A stretch of 8,127 bases of DNA from an uncultured Mailhella sp. (GTDB taxonomy: Bacteria; Desulfobacterota; Desulfovibrionia; Desulfovibrionales; Desulfovibrionaceae). Made by a program: the position numbers and the translations under genes. This document shows positions 6,441 to 8,127 of this stretch, piece by piece. Location of the stretch: contig CALUWZ010000073.1 in the NCBI GenBank assembly GCA_944324625.1, positions 1-8,127 on the forward strand, in the 5' to 3' direction. Each line of letters starts with the position of its first letter. Position 1 is the stretch's first letter. The notes beneath the pieces are model-generated. The model was given only the letters and a program-made list of their open reading frames with translations. It did not search any database and was not told the origin of the DNA.

Positions 6441-6815
6441 TTACTTTTTGAACACAAAATACACAGCCAAAACAATACACACAAAAGAAGCCACGTGATT
6501 CCACTTCAGCTGCGTTTTGAACGCAATGACGGAAAAAAGCGTAAATACGGTCAGCGTAATGACTTCCTGAATGATTTTAAGCTGCATAATATCAAACGGA
6601 CCTCCGTTTTCCACAAAGCCCATTTTATTGGCAGGCACCTGCAGGCAGTATTCAAAAAATGCGATAAGCCAGCTGAACAAAATTACCCCAAACAGCGGCA
6701 AAGAAGCAAACCATGTAAATTCCGCACGCATTTTTAAATGACCGTACCATGCAAGCGTCATAAAAATATTGGACCCGATCAGCAATAAAACAGAACCTAT
6801 TCCCTGTGTCAGCAT
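6441..6815 (-). CDS. DUF486 (DMT_6) family small membrane protein
   Basis: The 124-residue protein has about four membrane spans (roughly 5-24, 36-56, 84-101, 107-122). It carries conserved features I associate with the DUF486 family: FMTLAWYGHLK (18-28), SWLIAFFEYCLQVPANKMG (48-66), QLKIIQEVITL (78-88), and a C-terminal AVYFVFKK. The family is grouped with the drug/metabolite transporter superfamily but no substrate is established, and a single four-helix unit would need to dimerise. The ATG at 6815 is fixed by GAGGAG (complement of 6822-6827) about six bases upstream. It has its own promoter and shares a divergent control region with the DUF456 gene. Function remains unknown. Confidence 0.88.
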   Translation of the reverse strand: MLTQGIGSVLLLIGSNIFMTLAWYGHLKMRAEFTWFASLPLFGVILFSWLIAFFEYCLQVPANKMGFVENGGPFDIMQLKIIQEVITLTVFTLFSVIAFKTQLKWNHVASFVCIVLAVYFVFKK

Positions 6816-6842
6816 AGCAAACTCCTCAATTCAGATAGGCAA

Positions 6843-6871
6843 TCTATACCAATAACTCCCGCAAATAACAA
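6843..6871 (-). promoter_or_regulatory. Promoter for the DUF486 gene
   Basis: On the minus strand TTGTTA (complement of 6866-6871) and TATAGA (complement of 6843-6848) are 17 bases apart, and TGG before the -10 makes it an extended -10. The start site would be near 6836, about 20 bases before the ATG. Confidence 0.5.
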
Positions 6872-6894
6872 GAAAAATCACATCATGTTTTAGC

Positions 6895-6923
6895 TTGCAA
6901 AAAATCTGCTAACTCATTATAAT
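6895..6923 (+). promoter_or_regulatory. Sigma70-type promoter for DUF456 gene and trmJ
   Basis: TTGCAA (6895-6900) and a perfect TATAAT (6918-6923) are 17 bases apart. The start site would be near 6930. AAGGTG (6939-6944) then serves as the Shine-Dalgarno for the ATG at 6949. Confidence 0.78.
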
Positions 6924-6948
6924 AATTTCAAATCGCATAAGGTGTACT

Positions 6949-7464
6949 ATGATTTCGAGTTTTCTTGCCATAATTTTTTGCGTCATATTGTTTTTAATGA
7001 TTTTTTTAAACTTTCTGTCCCTGCCGGGCAACTGGGTCATGGCTGTCCTTGTGCTTATCAGCGCTGTTTTTGTTCCGGACGGCACATACGGTTTCTTATA
7101 CTGGGTCATTCTGTTCAGTCTGCTTATTCTCGGCGAAGGTGCGGAATTTTATCTGCAGATACATCAGGGCAAAAAAGTCAATGCTTCTTCATCATCCAAT
7201 ATTTTGGGCATTGCCGGCGCAATCGTCGGAGGCATTTTGCTTATGCCCCTTTTTCTCGGTTTCGGCGCCGTGCTCGGAACCCTGCTGGGAGCTTTTTCGG
7301 GTGCTTTCCTCGGCGAAAGATTTTTTGCAAAAAACAGCACGGAAAAATCCCTGCAAGTGGCAAAAGCAAGCCTTATGGGAAAATTTCTCGGCATTTTGAT
7401 TAAATTCGGCTTTGGCATGTTCTTGGTATTCTACACCGCAAAAACACTTTTTGCGGTTTTATAA
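6949..7464 (+). CDS. DUF456 family membrane protein
   Basis: The 171-residue protein is hydrophobic with two N-terminal spans (about 4-23, 29-42), one near 48-62, a glycine-rich hairpin of spans (about 85-123), and a last span (148-168). Features fit the DUF456 family: the LPGNW turn after the first helix (25-29), GEGAEFYLQ (62-70), and the glycine-rich run ILGIAGAIVGGILL then GFGAVLGTLLGAFSGAFLGE (104-123), with a conserved KF near 152 before the final helix. The function of the family is not established. The ATG has a good AAGGTG Shine-Dalgarno. trmJ starts 12 bases after its stop, so the two are co-transcribed. I infer no shared function. Confidence 0.85.
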   Translation: MISSFLAIIFCVILFLMIFLNFLSLPGNWVMAVLVLISAVFVPDGTYGFLYWVILFSLLILGEGAEFYLQIHQGKKVNASSSSNILGIAGAIVGGILLMPLFLGFGAVLGTLLGAFSGAFLGERFFAKNSTEKSLQVAKASLMGKFLGILIKFGFGMFLVFYTAKTLFAVL

Positions 7465-7476
7465 GCAGATTGTACT

Positions 7477-8127
7477 ATGTTTGATTTACTGAATATCGTC
7501 TTGGTGGAAACCCGTTTCCCCGAAAATATCGGTTCTGCGGCAAGAGCGTCTGCCAATTTCGGATCTGCATCTCTGTCCCTTGTCAAACCTGAAATGTGGG
7601 AAATTGACAAAGCCATTCCTTTAGCCACCAGACAGGGAACAAAGCTGCTGGAAAACGTCCGGGTTTTTGAAACCCTGCAGGAAGCAGTCAAAGACAGTGT
7701 GCTCTGCATCGGCACCAGCGCAAGGGTCGGCGGAGTCAGAAGAGAAAGCTTAACACCAAAAGAATGTGCCAAAGAAGTTGCGGAATATCTTAAAAAAGGC
7801 GAAAAAGTCAGCCTTGTGTTCGGTCCCGAAGACAGAGGGCTTGAAAACCACCACTTGGAACACTGCCATAAGCTTGTTACCATTCCCACAGCTCCCGAAT
7901 GCTCATCCCTAAATCTTGCCCAAGCCGTTTTGCTCATAATGTATGAAATTTATCAGCTTGCCCCTGAAAAGCGCAAAATGCGCCAAAGGGACAAAGGCGC
8001 CATATCAAGACGCATTACAAGTGAAGAACGGGAACTTCTGCACGGCAAATTAAAAGAAATGCTCACGCAGATAGACGTTATTCAGGAAAGCAATCCCGAT
8101 TATTTCTTTTTGCCCATGGCACGCTTT
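7477..8127 (+). CDS. trmJ: tRNA (cytidine/uridine-2'-O-)-methyltransferase TrmJ (3' partial)
   Basis: Open for 217 codons to the window edge without a stop, so the 3' end is missing. It is a SPOUT-class enzyme that 2'-O-methylates position 32 in the anticodon loop of tRNAs with SAM. Visible are NIVLVETRFPENIGSAARA (6-24) with Arg23 at the catalytic position of the family, IGTSARVGG (78-86), the knot motif LVFGPEDRGLEN (113-124), and IPTAPECSSLNLAQAV (136-151). These match E. coli TrmJ closely in order and spacing; a C-terminal helical extension begins after about 165. Few residues are likely missing (the E. coli protein is about 246 residues). The ATG at 7477 lies 12 bases after the DUF456 stop with no clear Shine-Dalgarno, suggesting translational coupling. 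Confidence 0.92.
   Translation, partial: MFDLLNIVLVETRFPENIGSAARASANFGSASLSLVKPEMWEIDKAIPLATRQGTKLLENVRVFETLQEAVKDSVLCIGTSARVGGVRRESLTPKECAKEVAEYLKKGEKVSLVFGPEDRGLENHHLEHCHKLVTIPTAPECSSLNLAQAVLLIMYEIYQLAPEKRKMRQRDKGAISRRITSEERELLHGKLKEMLTQIDVIQESNPDYFFLPMARF

Noticed and set aside
7431..7937. 168-codon open frame on the minus strand
   Set aside because: It is antisense to the clear TrmJ reading frame, with a serine-rich shadow translation and no domain.
1..8127. Defence system, prophage, insertion sequence, CRISPR array or tRNA gene
   Set aside because: No transposase or integrase frame, spaced direct repeats, terminal repeats or cloverleaf were seen; nearly all sequence is filled by core genes.

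Overview
The window looks like a stretch of core bacterial chromosome with ten protein genes, eight complete and two cut by the window ends. By eye the DNA is moderately AT-rich. The trio precorrin-2 dehydrogenase, HemX/CcsA-like membrane protein and glutamyl-tRNA reductase on one strand is an arrangement I associate with Desulfovibrionaceae (sulfate reducers and relatives). My best guess is therefore a lower-GC member of that family, but this is inference from gene order and family resemblance, not a database match.

Layout. From 1 to 759 (+) lies the 3' part of a SAM-dependent methyltransferase with a C-terminal zinc ribbon. It ends at a bidirectional terminator that also closes the convergent tetrapyrrole operon. 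That operon (3671 down to 816, minus strand) encodes, in transcription order, precorrin-2 dehydrogenase, a HemX/CcsA-type membrane protein and HemA. HemA starts tetrapyrrole synthesis from glutamyl-tRNA, the dehydrogenase makes sirohydrochlorin on the siroheme branch, and the membrane protein belongs to a family tied to HemA abundance or cytochrome c maturation.

A compact 88-bp divergent intergenic region (3672-3759) follows. It holds a perfect 9-bp inverted repeat whose arms contain the -10 boxes of two opposed promoters. Rightward, a very acidic 109-residue protein of unknown function is followed by a terminator-like hairpin and then nadK (NAD kinase). A clear promoter at 5120-5148 then drives tyrS, which ends in a strong hairpin with a TTCG loop shared with the convergent small membrane protein gene at 6441-6815 (DUF486/DMT_6 family). 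A second divergent promoter region (6816-6948) drives that gene leftward. Rightward it drives a DUF456 membrane protein and, 12 bases later, trmJ (tRNA 2'-O-methyltransferase), which runs off the right edge.

I see no mobile elements, CRISPR arrays, rRNA or tRNA genes and no obvious defence system. No intergenic gap exceeds about 135 bases. The points most worth following up are the overlapping divergent promoters with the inverted repeat and a probable leaderless start, the acidic orphan protein, the methyltransferase-zinc ribbon fusion, and the odd expression context and altered motif of nadK.
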